A DNA stretch of 64,000 nucleotides. Source: Lactifluus volemus. Taxonomy: Eukaryota; Basidiomycota; Agaricomycetes; Russulales; Russulaceae. A program made the position numbers and the translations under genes. Location: NCBI GenBank assembly GCA_022376515.1, contig WTXI01000009.1:248001-312000 (forward strand), in the 5' to 3' direction. How positions within the stretch are numbered: the stretch's first letter is position 1; each line of letters begins with the position of its first letter. Under the pieces are notes generated by a model. It was not told the origin of the DNA and made no database searches. It saw nothing but the letters and a program-made list of their open reading frames with translations. Shown piece after piece: positions 9,436-19,559 of this stretch.

Positions 9436-12400
9436 ATGGCTCAAAAAGTCCAGTGTCTCTGCCCTTGTGGACGAAAAGTTGATCAGAAAACACTCCGCCG
9501 CCATGTTAGTGGCCGCGCACAGCCCCAAATTCGTGCCTTTCAGGTCTATGGGCATGTTAACACTGGGAGCCCAAGGACGCCTTTGCAAAGCCTCAGAAAA
9601 CAACGGAGGCGTCTGGCCATCTCCCCAAGCACCCCGCTTCATACCACATCCCCAGGACTGCCTCCGTGTGTCAAGAAACGGCCCTTGAAGTCTCGCAAGC
9701 ACACACATCGCCGAGTCGGACCGCCGCCATCTCCATCTGGGGATATTCTCCCTTTAGATCCACCCACCCCCCACCCATTATAACTGGAAACGATAGTCCA
9801 TCCTCACCTTTACCTCAGGCCCCTTTTGAGGGCTCCGCCTTGGGTGCGAATCAGGCTGAGTTCGCAAGCGATGACACCTGCGTAATACCCCCCTCCCTTT
9901 TTTCAACCCCCATTCCACCACGTGGCCGCCATGCCATTGACTTTGATTCCGATGATATGGGGGGAGATTCTGGTAGCTCCAAAGGCGATGGTGGTCATGG
10001 TACCAGCTCCGACGACGAAATTACTTTGGATTCTTTGCTGGCTCAAGAATATCTGGTTGGTGACTGGGAGGACATTAATGAAGACCTATTGCAGCAATTG
10101 GAGTTGTTGGGTATGTGGCATTGACTATCTTTATGTTTTGAAGAAACTGAATGTCCTCAGGTGGTGAACAACTGGAGGAGCCTGACCTCGAGAGCATGCG
10201 CCTCTTCTCTTACAAAATTGAAGAGTTCGTAACGGACCGCGCTTACAGCAAGCTCAGATTTGTTTTCCCGGGTACAACTATCCCTTCAGCAAAAGAAAAC
10301 AGGACGCGTGCCGCCTTTCTCTCCGCGTTTAAGGCACAGCGATTTGACTGCTGCATCAACTCGTGTTGCTGCTTTGTCGGCCCCAATCAAGATCTCACCC
10401 AGTGCCCTTTTTGTGATGAAGCTCGCTTCAGTGTGGCTGGCCGCGCTCGTAAACGATACACGTTCATCCCTTTGATCGCGCGGCTCATTGGGATGTACCG
10501 AAACAAGGAGTGTGCGCTAACGCTCCGTTATCGGGATAGCTACCAGCCTGACCCGGATGGGACGATGAAGGACATCATGGATGGCAAGCTTTACCAGAAT
10601 TTGCGGAAGAAGAATGTCGTTGTCGATGGACAGGTCTTCAATCACAAGTTTTTCTCCGATTGGCGTGACATTGCCTTAGGCCTGTCAACTGACGGGTTTG
10701 CTCCATTCCGACGCCGCAAGCAAACCTGCTGGCCAATTATCGCCACGATTTACAATTTCCCCCCCGAGCTTCGTTGTCTGCAAGGTATTATCATGCCTCT
10801 CGGCGTCATTCCAGGACCGCGTAAACCCAAAGACTTCGACTCCTACTTGTGGCCTCTCGTTAATGAGCTCATGCAGCTTGCAGTTGGTGTCCCCGCCTTC
10901 GACGCATCCACGGGCAGTGCATTTACGCTTCGTGCGTATTTGCTCTATATCTTTGGAGATATACCCGCTGTATCAATGGTGATGCGCATGAAAGGTCATA
11001 ACGGATACCGGCCTTGTCGACTCTGCAATATCACCGGCCTTGGTGTTCCTGGTGCACGCGCGAATACTCTTTATGTCCCCCACCACCGGAAGAACCACCC
11101 CAACGTTATGAACGATCCAAGTGCTGTCCAGACGTATGACATGTCATCCCTACCATTTCGCACGCACAACGAAATCCTCGAACAAGCCGAGTCCATTCAA
11201 TTCGCGCTTACAACAACTGCCTCAAATGACCTTGCCACAAAGTACGGCATCAAAGGCAAATCAATTCTATTTTCACTGTCATCTATCAGCTTTCCAGAGT
11301 CATTCCCTTATGATTTCATGCATATGATCTACGAGAATGTTCTTCCTAACCTGGTTTCTTTCTGGACTGGAACTTACAAGGACCTCAATCACAATGGACA
11401 TGAGTATTTGTTGGACAAAAAGGTCTGGCAACATGCAGGAAGTGCTGCCGCCGCTGCCGGTTCATCGATACCTACCGCTTTTGGACAGCGTCCTCCCAAT
11501 CCTGAAGCCAACCGCATGGCATGTACAGCTGAGTCTTGGGCGTTCTGGATGCAATACCTTGCTCCTGCTCTCCTCGAAAACAAGTTCACACGGGCCAAGT
11601 ACTTTTCTCATTTTCTCCGCTTGATTGAATTGGTCAAGATCTGCACGCAATTCGAGATCACGCGTGACGAGCAAAGACTTGTTCGGGAAGGTTTTCAAGA
11701 TTGGGTTAGGGTTTACGAGGAGTAAGTGCCTTGGCGTTTTCAAGCCGCATGTGATTTTAACTGGACCGCAGGCTCTATTATCAACACAAACCTGAACGTA
11801 TCTCAGCCTGCCCACTCACCATCCACATCCTCCTCCACATCGCAGATAGCATGGATTGGTGCGGCCCTGTTTGGGCATATTGGGCATTCCCGATGGAGCG
11901 ATTCTGTGGCGAACTCAAGATGGCAATCAAGAGCCGCCGCTTTCCTTATCCCGCCATTGATAATCACCTTGTTGCTGTCGCCCAACTCACCCAGATAAAA
12001 CTGAAGTACAACTGCATCAAGGAGCTCTCCCTCCATCAGCCAATGGCAACCACTAGGTCTGCGCACATCCCGAGCAGTCCTAAATGTATGTTGCCGCTTT
12101 ACACTTTGCCAGACTTGCTACTGATTGTGTCTAGATGAAACCTGCATACTGCTAGCACCCGCACATCCTTCACACCTTTCAAAGCACGTTTGTAATCTCG
12201 TCATCAACGCCCTTGCGGTTCAATGTGATGTAGATGTCGGACTTATTAAGCGTTATCTTGACGCTGGCCATATCAAGATCGTCGAGTGGGCAGGCGTTCA
12301 GCGCCTAGGTGGTGGCGATATCATGCACAGCTCCTCGTTGCGAGCGTCCCGGCTTAGTGACGATCATCGCGACACCACATGTATACGTGTGAGTGTAAAC

Positions 12401-12787
12401 TGACCCTTAGATCACTTTATTACTAACCTCAGTTCAAAGTACGATGCCGTTATAGATCTGCGCGCGCGGAATCATCGAGCCAGCCCGGTCTATTCGCTAA
12501 GGGAATTTTATGGCCGCTTATTGCACATCTTCCTTGTTATGTTGCCTGCCACTGAAGATCTTGGCCTTGAACAGCCTGAGGAGGTGATCCTTGCAGGTAT
12601 ACGGACCTTTAATATGGTAGGCCATAACAAGGCCAAGATGCCTCTCATAAAAGGACAATCTACCCTTGATGTTGTTGACATAACGTGTGTACAGTGTCTC
12701 ATTGGTCGCATACCAATTGGAGGGGGCATAGAGGCAATTATAGACCGCACAGGCAACATTCAGAAGGCATATCTACTTCAGGACTAA
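9436..12787 (+). CDS. Tnp2-family transposase of the CACTA element
   Basis: Six exons: about 9436-9665, 9758-10110, 10161-11721, 11772-12085, 12135 to about 12390, then to the stop at 12785-12787. The N-terminus has a cysteine/histidine motif (CLCPCGRKVDQKTLRRH) typical of Tnp2 proteins. A low-complexity acidic linker follows. The long third exon holds the Tnp2 core, with KGHNGYRPCRLC (Cys pair) and a DFMHMIYENVLPNL stretch. The C-terminal part contains CGPVWAYWAFPMERFCGEL. The apparent frame change near 9780 is explained by a 92-nt GT-AG intron (9666-9757), so no damage is needed. I see no internal stop in the spliced model, which supports a functional transposase. The junction near 12390-12430 is the least certain. 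Confidence 0.85.
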
Positions 12788-13149
12788 TTAAAGCATCGTA
12801 CGAGTTCACAATACCTGTTTTTCGGGTATCATTTTAGGTAGTTAATTACTCAATTTGTACGCGTTTAAATTACCCCTTTTTCTGGTCATGAAATCGGGTA
12901 GTTCGTTGTCAGCTGAGTACGTGTTTATGTTACCCGTTTTTCGAGTCGTGGAACCGGGTAGTTCATCGTTTAGTCTAGTACGGATTTATTTTACCTGAAA
13001 ATCAGGCTCTTTATAGAACTCGTTCAAACCGAGTTTGTTTAACTCGAAGTCAAAATTTCAAAAAAACCCGTCTTAGGTCCGTTTATTGGGTAAATGATCA
13101 TTTTAACACGATTTCTGGGGTTTCGGAACCCGTTATTGGGCGCATAGTG
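12788..13149. repeat. CACTA right subterminal repeats and terminus
   Basis: Contains about three degenerate copies of a ~70-bp unit with GTTACCCGTTTTTCGAGTC-like and GGGTAGTTCAT-like segments. It ends in the inverted CACTA terminus at 13149. Confidence 0.7.
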
Positions 13150-13164
13150 TTAGACGTTATAGTC

Positions 13165-13965
13165 TCGTCCACTGGCAATCAACTTCAAACTTGAAGACGC
13201 CAACATTCTTACTCCATACAAGCAATCGCTGCTGCCGCTCATGGATGTCAACAATATGGCGGCCATTCAGCAGTCCGTTGGTTCCGAGTAAGTTACCAGG
13301 GAGTCTTTCACCCTAACAAATTCCAACTGGTTAGCAGCACTCTTGCCCTTATTTTACATCAAGTGAAGCGTGAGAAATAACTGTCATAAACCATCATGCT
13401 CGCAATGAATGTTTTTTTTTTACAGTTTCCACGGAGAAAAAGAATAAGGCTATAACCGCGAAAAAGATACGAGCTGCGAGAAGTCAGCTCGAAAAACTAG
13501 CATGTGGTCTCTTCTGGTATCCAACCTGGAACCATCTTGTATACACCCTTTCCTTTGCACAGCTATCCACGCGCTCGGAACTACTGAACCAATCACAGAG
13601 TCAATTGTATGTGAGATTTCATTTTTTAATACGCATATATACAACGATTCGGGTCGCAGGGAAAGCGGCACCCAAGAATATTTGACACGTCATGGGCAAG
13701 ACTTGGATGAGATCCGTGGCCTCTGGACGGCTATAGTACGACGACGCGAGGCATTATCGGTCTGTTTACACCCATCGATCTTCGTCCGTCCTGTTATCGT
13801 TGGCCTCGTGCCCTCTGTCTCCTTCTATTGATGTCCAACTGGCTATGCTCATTTAAGACATGCAGGAACTTCTTTCTAGCGAGGAGAAAACTTCAAACCA
13901 GTTAGAAATCGTTCGCGAGAGAGACTCGGCGGCAAGCTTGGCGAAGGCAAAGTCTGATTGTGAAG
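13165..13965 (+). pseudogene. Truncated coiled-coil gene fragment
   Basis: Several exon-like blocks can be read with normal splice signals: one containing LMDVNNMAAIQQSVGS (to about 13288), one near 13434-13610 with KKIRAARSQLEKLA, one near 13660-13750 with DLDEIRGLWTAIVRRREAL, and one near 13866-13963 with a Glu/Lys/Ser-rich helix. Together they resemble a helical or coiled-coil protein of unknown family. No start codon context is found, because the CACTA end lies 16 bp upstream of the first block. The last block runs straight into the inverted-duplication arm at 14035 and stops. It is probably a remnant cut at both sides. A genuine small gene with an unrecognised 5' exon is possible. Confidence 0.45.
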
Positions 13966-14262
13966 GTAACACCTTTCTCACTTAGCTCTTTCCGCTGGTG
14001 ATCGACACAATCCAAAGAGCAACAGAGAAACATCGCGACACTTGATCAAAATATGCCTTTCTGAGATCTTTTCTGGACTTTCCGCCTTGACGTTCCGTTC
14101 ACAATATGTTTGCAATTCTTGTCTCTGCTTTCCGCTCAGATCTTGCTAGAAAGTGTTTCCCACGGTTCCGTCACAACTCTGTTGCCTTTTTGACCGGAAA
14201 GTTTTCGGAAATGATATGTATATGCATCCAAGCCTTAGTCCTGCTCTGCGAAAGGATATGTG

Positions 14263-15143
14263 CTACAACATAGATCTTATGGGGCGCGCCCATTCTTCCT
14301 CATCGGTAATAAACGATGAAATCTACCCATACTTCTTTGCCTCCATCCGTTCGTCGCAATCGTCCGACGCGTGGAATGAGACCCGCGCAACGTGAGACCT
14401 AATGACTCACATATCCTACGAGCGGAACTATATTAAAATACCGACTATGATCTCACAGGACAGTGTGCGTACCTCATACTCCTAGTATTGGTCGCAAATA
14501 CGTGAATGATACACGCCTTGTATCCGAGCGTGGAAGAATGACTTTCCTAAAGTCTTTCCATATCCGAATTGTCTGTAAGGGGGGGATCACACCTGCTGTG
14601 TTACAGATCTAGTTCCTTACTATCAGCGCCCCCATTGTGTTTGTTGGACGCGCGTGTGTGTATAGACGTAGTCACGCACATGAAAGGTTCGGTTCCCTAT
14701 ATAATTGGGCTTGACATAATAGAAGCCAACGAGGATGTCTTTCCAACTGCGCCCAGCACGTGCTACTTCAACGTTCTCAACGAGCACTGGATCCGATTCA
14801 TTGTCTGTGTTGGCGCCAATGGCGATGACGACGTCTGCTGCCCAGAAGTACGCCTCGAACTCCGCACCAGTGTAAACCCGTGATTCGGGCGTGGCTCCCG
14901 CTGACGCGTTAGTGGTAGCCTCTTGTGAGTTACGTCCTGCCTCGACCTCTGTCGCAAACATCTGATGCATGCATTCAAGGAGACCGGGGAGCGACCGTGC
15001 GGTATCCAATCTCAGGTGGTGCAGCACCAGGCGGCTGAAGGGTGCAGCAAGTTTGCAGTGCACAGATTCGACTAGTTCCAGGTGGTTGGAGGTAATAGAT
15101 CGGCCTTCCTGCTATCGACCGTGATAGTACCATACATCGACAT
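14263..15143 (-). pseudogene. GNAT acetyltransferase copy A, broken
   Basis: Homologous to the intact copy at 62892-63793, and read from an ATG at about 15143. One base is missing after the codon for the conserved Trp (TGGAACTAG against a TGGGAA-type sequence in relatives), which brings a stop into frame. The downstream part is otherwise open (APFSRLVLHHLRLDTARSLP to about 14700). The second exon has a frame-breaking deletion in the acetyl-CoA motif region (ATCCCCCCCTTACAG), and a further internal loss near 14490-14540. The last exon is also shortened. It therefore cannot encode a full acetyltransferase. Confidence 0.8.
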
Positions 15144-15180
15144 CGTCTTTAGTTTTTTTCGCAAAAAGTAGGTATAGGAT

Positions 15181-15415
15181 GTGGAACGTGACTTCGAACT
15201 GAAACATGAAGGTGACCTATAATGTCTGCAGTCAATCTTTCTAATCGCTCATCTTCGAGCGTCAGGTCCATGTCCAACAGTTTTTGAAACGATTCATCGA
15301 CGACGATAATTGCATTTATTATTATTATTTTGTCTCTCGGATGTTGTTTCCTAATAAACGGTGTATTCACGTCAGATTATGTACCCTCGGCGGGAGTTGC
15401 TGTTCAAGCGGGCGC
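15181..15415 (+). repeat. Segment kept in direct orientation between the duplication arms
   Basis: About 235 bp, including GTCCATGTCCAACAGTTTTT and TCGGCGGGAGTTGCTGTTCA, match about 61310-61560 on the same strand. The surrounding arm is matched on the opposite strand. Position within the arm is conserved, so this piece was inverted in one arm. Confidence 0.8.
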
Positions 15416-16473
15416 CACCCATATATTCATCGTGTATCGACGGATCGACAGAAGCAAGACAAAACTTACTGCTAGTGTACTGTATATTACCTCTGACGGA
15501 TGTGAACTACTGTATGCTTGGCGAAATGTTCATTTCATCCTATACAAGTAGCAGTACTAAGACGAAACGGGATAGATAATAATGACGCAGCAAATTCCAC
15601 CGATCAGGTTCGGCGATCGTAAACTTGAATTGCAACAGAGGGACACAATGTCGGCTAATGTCAGAGCCTCGCTAAGCTTTTTGATGATGCATCGTCGATG
15701 AAAAGCCCGACAAGATCTATCCATAATAGGAAAAGAACGTACTTGTGTAATACCGTACGCGTAGCGTGGTTGGGGTTAACAAGCGCCCGGCTCTGGCTGC
15801 GCCACGCGTATGTTCGCGTTCTCCGTTTCCGTTTTTTCTCTCTCAGGCAGGGGATTAACCAACGTTATGTTATGACCTTGTAATAACCCCTGCCCGATGA
15901 CGGGTTGTTGGGTGCTCTGGCTTTTTCCGAGGGTTACTACCCTTGGGTCACTCGGCAAAATTTCTGGGAACAAACCGATATCGTACTTGCTACTCCACTC
16001 ACTAACCATCTCTGCACTCAAACCTTGCTGTCAGACCAATCGCCTTCGTACGACACCGCATCTCTCTCTCGGCCCTTTTCCACTTGTATGCACGCACACA
16101 AGCTCCCGCGTTTCTTTTTCTTCTTTTTTTTTTGTTTATTTCGCCAATCAAATCGGAAGGTGGAGTATCACAAACGGATTTGCGGCGTTCATACCAATAC
16201 CAATACCCATACCACCCCCCCTCCTTTTGCCTTGGCCCTGTGACTTTAATTTATCGGTCGGCGCTCCGGAATAACGGTGATGCGAAACCTTGAAAATTTG
16301 GGCATGATAATCTCCACATTTCCGCGACAAATACTGGAATGGCTCATTCGCCGCTAGACCCCCGTCCCTTTTGCTACGTATGAGTATAGTAGCGGAAGGG
16401 CTCAAAGGGGGAACGGATCATACTCGGCGAGCGTACCCGCTATCACTCAGGCCTACCTTGTCTGTCCGATGGA

Positions 16474-16480
16474 TATAAAA
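16474..16480 (+). promoter_or_regulatory. TATA box of methyltransferase-like gene, left copy
   Basis: TATAAAA lies 105 bp before the ATG at 16585. The same box is kept in the duplicate at about 59778-59784 on the other strand. Confidence 0.6.
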
Positions 16481-16584
16481 CGAGGCTGCTTGTCTCATCC
16501 ACCTACCATATATCGCCTGCTTCCCTTGCGCGCGACGGTATTCGTTTCTTCTAAGAGTTCTTCAATCTCCTCAACTGCCTCACC

Positions 16585-17380
16585 ATGTCATCACTCTTGA
16601 AAATACCTTTTATTGCAATCGCTGCTTTTGGCGCGTGGTATGCGCTCACTCCACCTCAGCCGCGGCCAGGCCCACGGGAGTGCCTCAAGTTTGATGGCGT
16701 AGAACGCTCATTCGGGAGAGTCGTACGCATACATGCACTGCTCTGGAAGGTATGTCTCGTTCTCGAACCAGGGTTTACCCCAGACCTCTACTCGCACAAT
16801 ATTTACTCATCCCTTTAAAAAGTGCTCTATCCTCGCGAGTCTCCTCGCGGAACTCATCGCTTGTCTTGTCTCCGAGTCATCGTCGTCATTCTATTTCTTC
16901 TCCTATTTCACATCAGAGTCGCCTCTGGGACTGAACCCGCCCCTGGTTCCAGCCCTGCCTGTTGCGTTTGTGATTGGAAGTCTGGCCACTGCTGCGAGCG
17001 GTTTGCTGCGCCGTGCTTGCTACAAGACGCTCGGTTCGCTCTTCACGTATGAGGTCACCCTGCGCGAGGGCCACCGGCTCGTCACTCGTGGGCCGTACTC
17101 ATTCGTACGCCACCCAAGCTATAGCGGCGTCCTGCTCGGAGTCGTCGGCACTTTACTCGTGCACTTTGGCCCGGGCTCCTGGTGGGAACGCGCGGGATGG
17201 TCGGGCACGCTGGGTGGGCGAATGTATGCCCTGTGTTGGTGTGCGATGGAGACATACGTGCTTCTAAGCATCATATTACGCACACCGACAGAGGATGCGC
17301 TCTTGGGGAAGCAGTTTGGAGCAGAGTGGGATGAGTGGGCGGCCAGGGTACAGTACAGGATAATCCCTGGCGTATTTTGA
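16585..17380 (+). CDS. Isoprenylcysteine O-methyltransferase-like protein, left copy
   Basis: Two exons (16585-16749 and 16823-17380) encode 240 residues. Hydrophobic segments occur near the N-terminus (IPFIAIAAFGAWYAL), in the middle (VPALPVAFVIGSLATAASGL) and around SGVLLGVVGTLLVHF. The catalytic-type stretch RLVTRGPYSFVRHPSYSG and the C-terminal EWDEWAARVQYRIIPGVF match the ICMT/phospholipid methyltransferase superfamily of SAM-dependent membrane enzymes. STE14 itself methylates prenylated CaaX proteins in the ER. The substrate here is unknown because such genes are multicopy in basidiomycetes. The gene differs from the copy at 58880-59670 by only six residues, and both frames are open. 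A TATA box sits 105 bp upstream. Confidence 0.85.
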
Positions 17381-18035
17381 TTTTAGAGGTGGATAATGGA
17401 TGGATAGATGTCATGTACATTTTGTTTTCGTTTTTTTTTTTCGGAAATGACCTCCATCCCCTCTAAGATTTAATAGTTCTATACATTTTGAACACAATTT
17501 CATGAGGGTGAGCACCACAGCACATCGAACTCCACCGCAGTTGTGAGGAGTCAGTTTCATGATACTTTACTCGAACCCTTCTCCATGGACTCGATTTAAA
17601 TTTGATTCGCAAAAGGGGCGATACGTGTGACTTAGGTTGACAGGGGATTTCGGTTTCCCGAATCGAAAACAAATGTGAAATCGCTCTCCGTTGATAGTAG
17701 CTACGAAATGAGATGAAAATGCTAGTGAGTCTGGGTCTCGCGACAACGTACTCTCCTACACAGCCTGAGAAGTTGCACATGCAACACCCGTGGGACTTGA
17801 TGGGTCATGATAGCCACCAAAAGGATTTTGCAATGATGCTGGTGGCGGTAGACGTACATCGAGAGGGAGGCTTGTAACAGGATCCGACCGACCGTCTCGA
17901 CTAGCCGAGTCTCGAATTTTTCTCCAAGGAGATTGGCCCAGTTATCACTCAGGTTCTTATCGTTGATGGTGAGGATTGGGACCACTTCGCGTGCGAAACT
18001 TGCCATCGAGGAGGAACTCTGCAAAGAAAATTTTA

Positions 18036-18956
18036 TTATATGGGGCGGGCCCATTCTTCTTCATCCACGAAGCTTCGGTAATAAATGATAGACTCGACCC
18101 ATTCTTCTCCACTGCCATCCGCTCGTCGCAGCCGTCCAGCACGTGGGATGAGACCCGCACGTGTGATGAGTCCCACATCCTATGAGCGTCGATACGCTGA
18201 TTGAATACAACTTGTGATCTCACAGGACAGTGTGCTCACCTCATACTCCCTGTATTATTCGAGTATACCAGATTTAAGACGCTTGCCTTGTATCCGAGCG
18301 AGGGAGCGTAATGCAAGTATGACTTGCCCTAAAGTCTTTCCAGATCCAAATTGTCGGCAAGGAGGGGGAAATCACGAATCCTGCATCCACAGATCTAGTT
18401 CTTTACCCCATCAGTGCGCTTCTGCGTACCGATTGTATCTGTTTGACACGAGTGTGGATAAACGTAGTATCACTCACATGCGAAGATCGCTCAGGATCAT
18501 TTGGCTTGACATAATAGAATCCAACGAGGCTGTCCTCCCAACTGCGCCCAGCGTGTGCTACTTCAACGTCTCCAACGAGCACTGAATCCAGTTCATCGTC
18601 TGCGTTGGTACCAATGGCAATGATCACGTCCGCTGCCCAGAAGTACGCCTCGAACTCCGCACGGGTGTAAACTGTTGGGAGTCCTAGTTGGCTCCCGACG
18701 ACGCGGCAACCTCATTGGCAATCTCCTATGGATACGTCCGTCCTGCCTCGACCTCTGCGGAAAATACCTGGTGGTTATATTCAAGGAGACCCGGGAGCGA
18801 CCGTGCAGTATCCAATCTCAGGTGGTGCAGCACTAGGCGACGAAAGGGTGCAGCAAGTTTGCCAGGCATATTAGCAGATGAGGGCGGCTCCTAGGCAGTT
18901 GGCAGTAAAATATCGACTGTACTGCTATTAGCTGTGATGGTACCATACGCTGACAT
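18036..18956 (-). pseudogene. GNAT acetyltransferase copy B, broken
   Basis: Starts at an ATG at about 18956 and is collinear with copy C on the other arm. The conserved TGG (Trp) codon early in exon 1 has become TAG (plus-strand bases near 18891-18895). A second in-frame TAG appears in the variable linker. The second exon gains one base just after its acceptor (ATCTGTGGATGCAGG against ATCTGTAACGCAGG in copy C). The last exon still encodes LIPRAGRLRR- and EEWVDSIIYYRSF-type sequence. Several independent lesions make this a pseudogene. Confidence 0.82.
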
Positions 18957-19065
18957 CGCCTTTAGGTTTTGCAAGTAGAGGTGGAACTAAGCAACCGGGA
19001 TTTTGGTCCTCCGGGCCGGGTCATACCCGCAGTTCGTTCAATTTGAATTTGGAACCACAAACACC

Positions 19066-19557
19066 CTTTTCCACGGCGCTGCGCACTCCGCTACTGACAA
19101 AGTAGTACTCGTATGCCGAACTCATCTCCGTGACCTTCTTTTACACAATTCGGCGTTCCTCCTCCGGTTTCGTCGACATCACAGTTGATACAGTAAAGGC
19201 CCATCAGAACAGCTGCCGGCCTCGCCCGCCAGATAGCGGGTACACGAACGCCCGATCATCACCTTTCATCTCGGGTGCCACTGTGAATGGTGCGTCGTCG
19301 GCCTTGGACCGAATCTATTAAGCTGCTGTACAGTTGCCTTGTCATCCTATGGAAAGCTTAGATGAGCGCGGGATCATGACAGTGACTTGTTCGACGTTTA
19401 CTAATATAGCTCTGGCTTTTGCATCTGGTTCGTAACGCTTGGAAGGACAGATAGATAATGATGTTATAGGGTATGTATAAAACAATTACAAATTAAATGC
19501 AAAAGCCGCCAGCAGAACCAACATTATTCAAAATGTAGTAAGTCAAGTACAGTAGTG
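19066..19557 (+). repeat. Dispersed direct repeat, copy 2 (3' flank of large gene)
   Basis: Second copy of the repeat at 6421-6913. It ends 2-3 bp before the stop codon of the minus-strand gene at 19560 and probably includes that gene's 3' UTR. It begins where the inverted-duplication homology stops, so the two repeat boundaries coincide. Confidence 0.85.
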
Positions 19558-19559
19558 TC

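Larger units (their letters stand above)
7684..13149. mobile_element. CACTA (En/Spm) DNA transposon, apparently complete
   Basis: Both ends carry the inverted terminus CACTATGCGCCCAA[G/T]AACG: left at 7684 onward, right as the complement ending at 13149. The 5.47-kb interior holds a plus-strand Tnp2-family transposase gene and a minus-strand accessory gene, plus repeat-rich subterminal regions at both ends. This is the usual plan of basidiomycete CACTA elements. The flanking trinucleotides (TAT left, TTA right) do not match, so no 3-bp target-site duplication is seen. Both genes can be spliced into open frames, so the element may be autonomous. Confidence 0.92.
14035..19060. repeat. Left arm of large inverted segmental duplication
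   Basis: Sequence from 14035 to about 19060 recurs in reverse complement between 64000 and about 57297. The order is GNAT copy, a short spacer, methyltransferase-like gene with its promoter, then a second GNAT copy. Flanking non-coding DNA is also matched, for example around 15490-15900 with 60480-60790 and 18990-19050 with 57300-57410. The outer end of the match coincides with the right window edge, so the duplication is longer than seen. Confidence 0.9.

Noticed and set aside
9666..9800. Apparent frameshift in the CACTA transposase at a C-run
   Set aside because: A GT-AG intron at 9666-9757 has the right phase and joins the frames, so no damage is needed.
7681..13152. TAT / TTA as a target-site duplication of the CACTA element
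   Set aside because: The trinucleotides differ. Shifting the boundary by one or two bases does not give a match.
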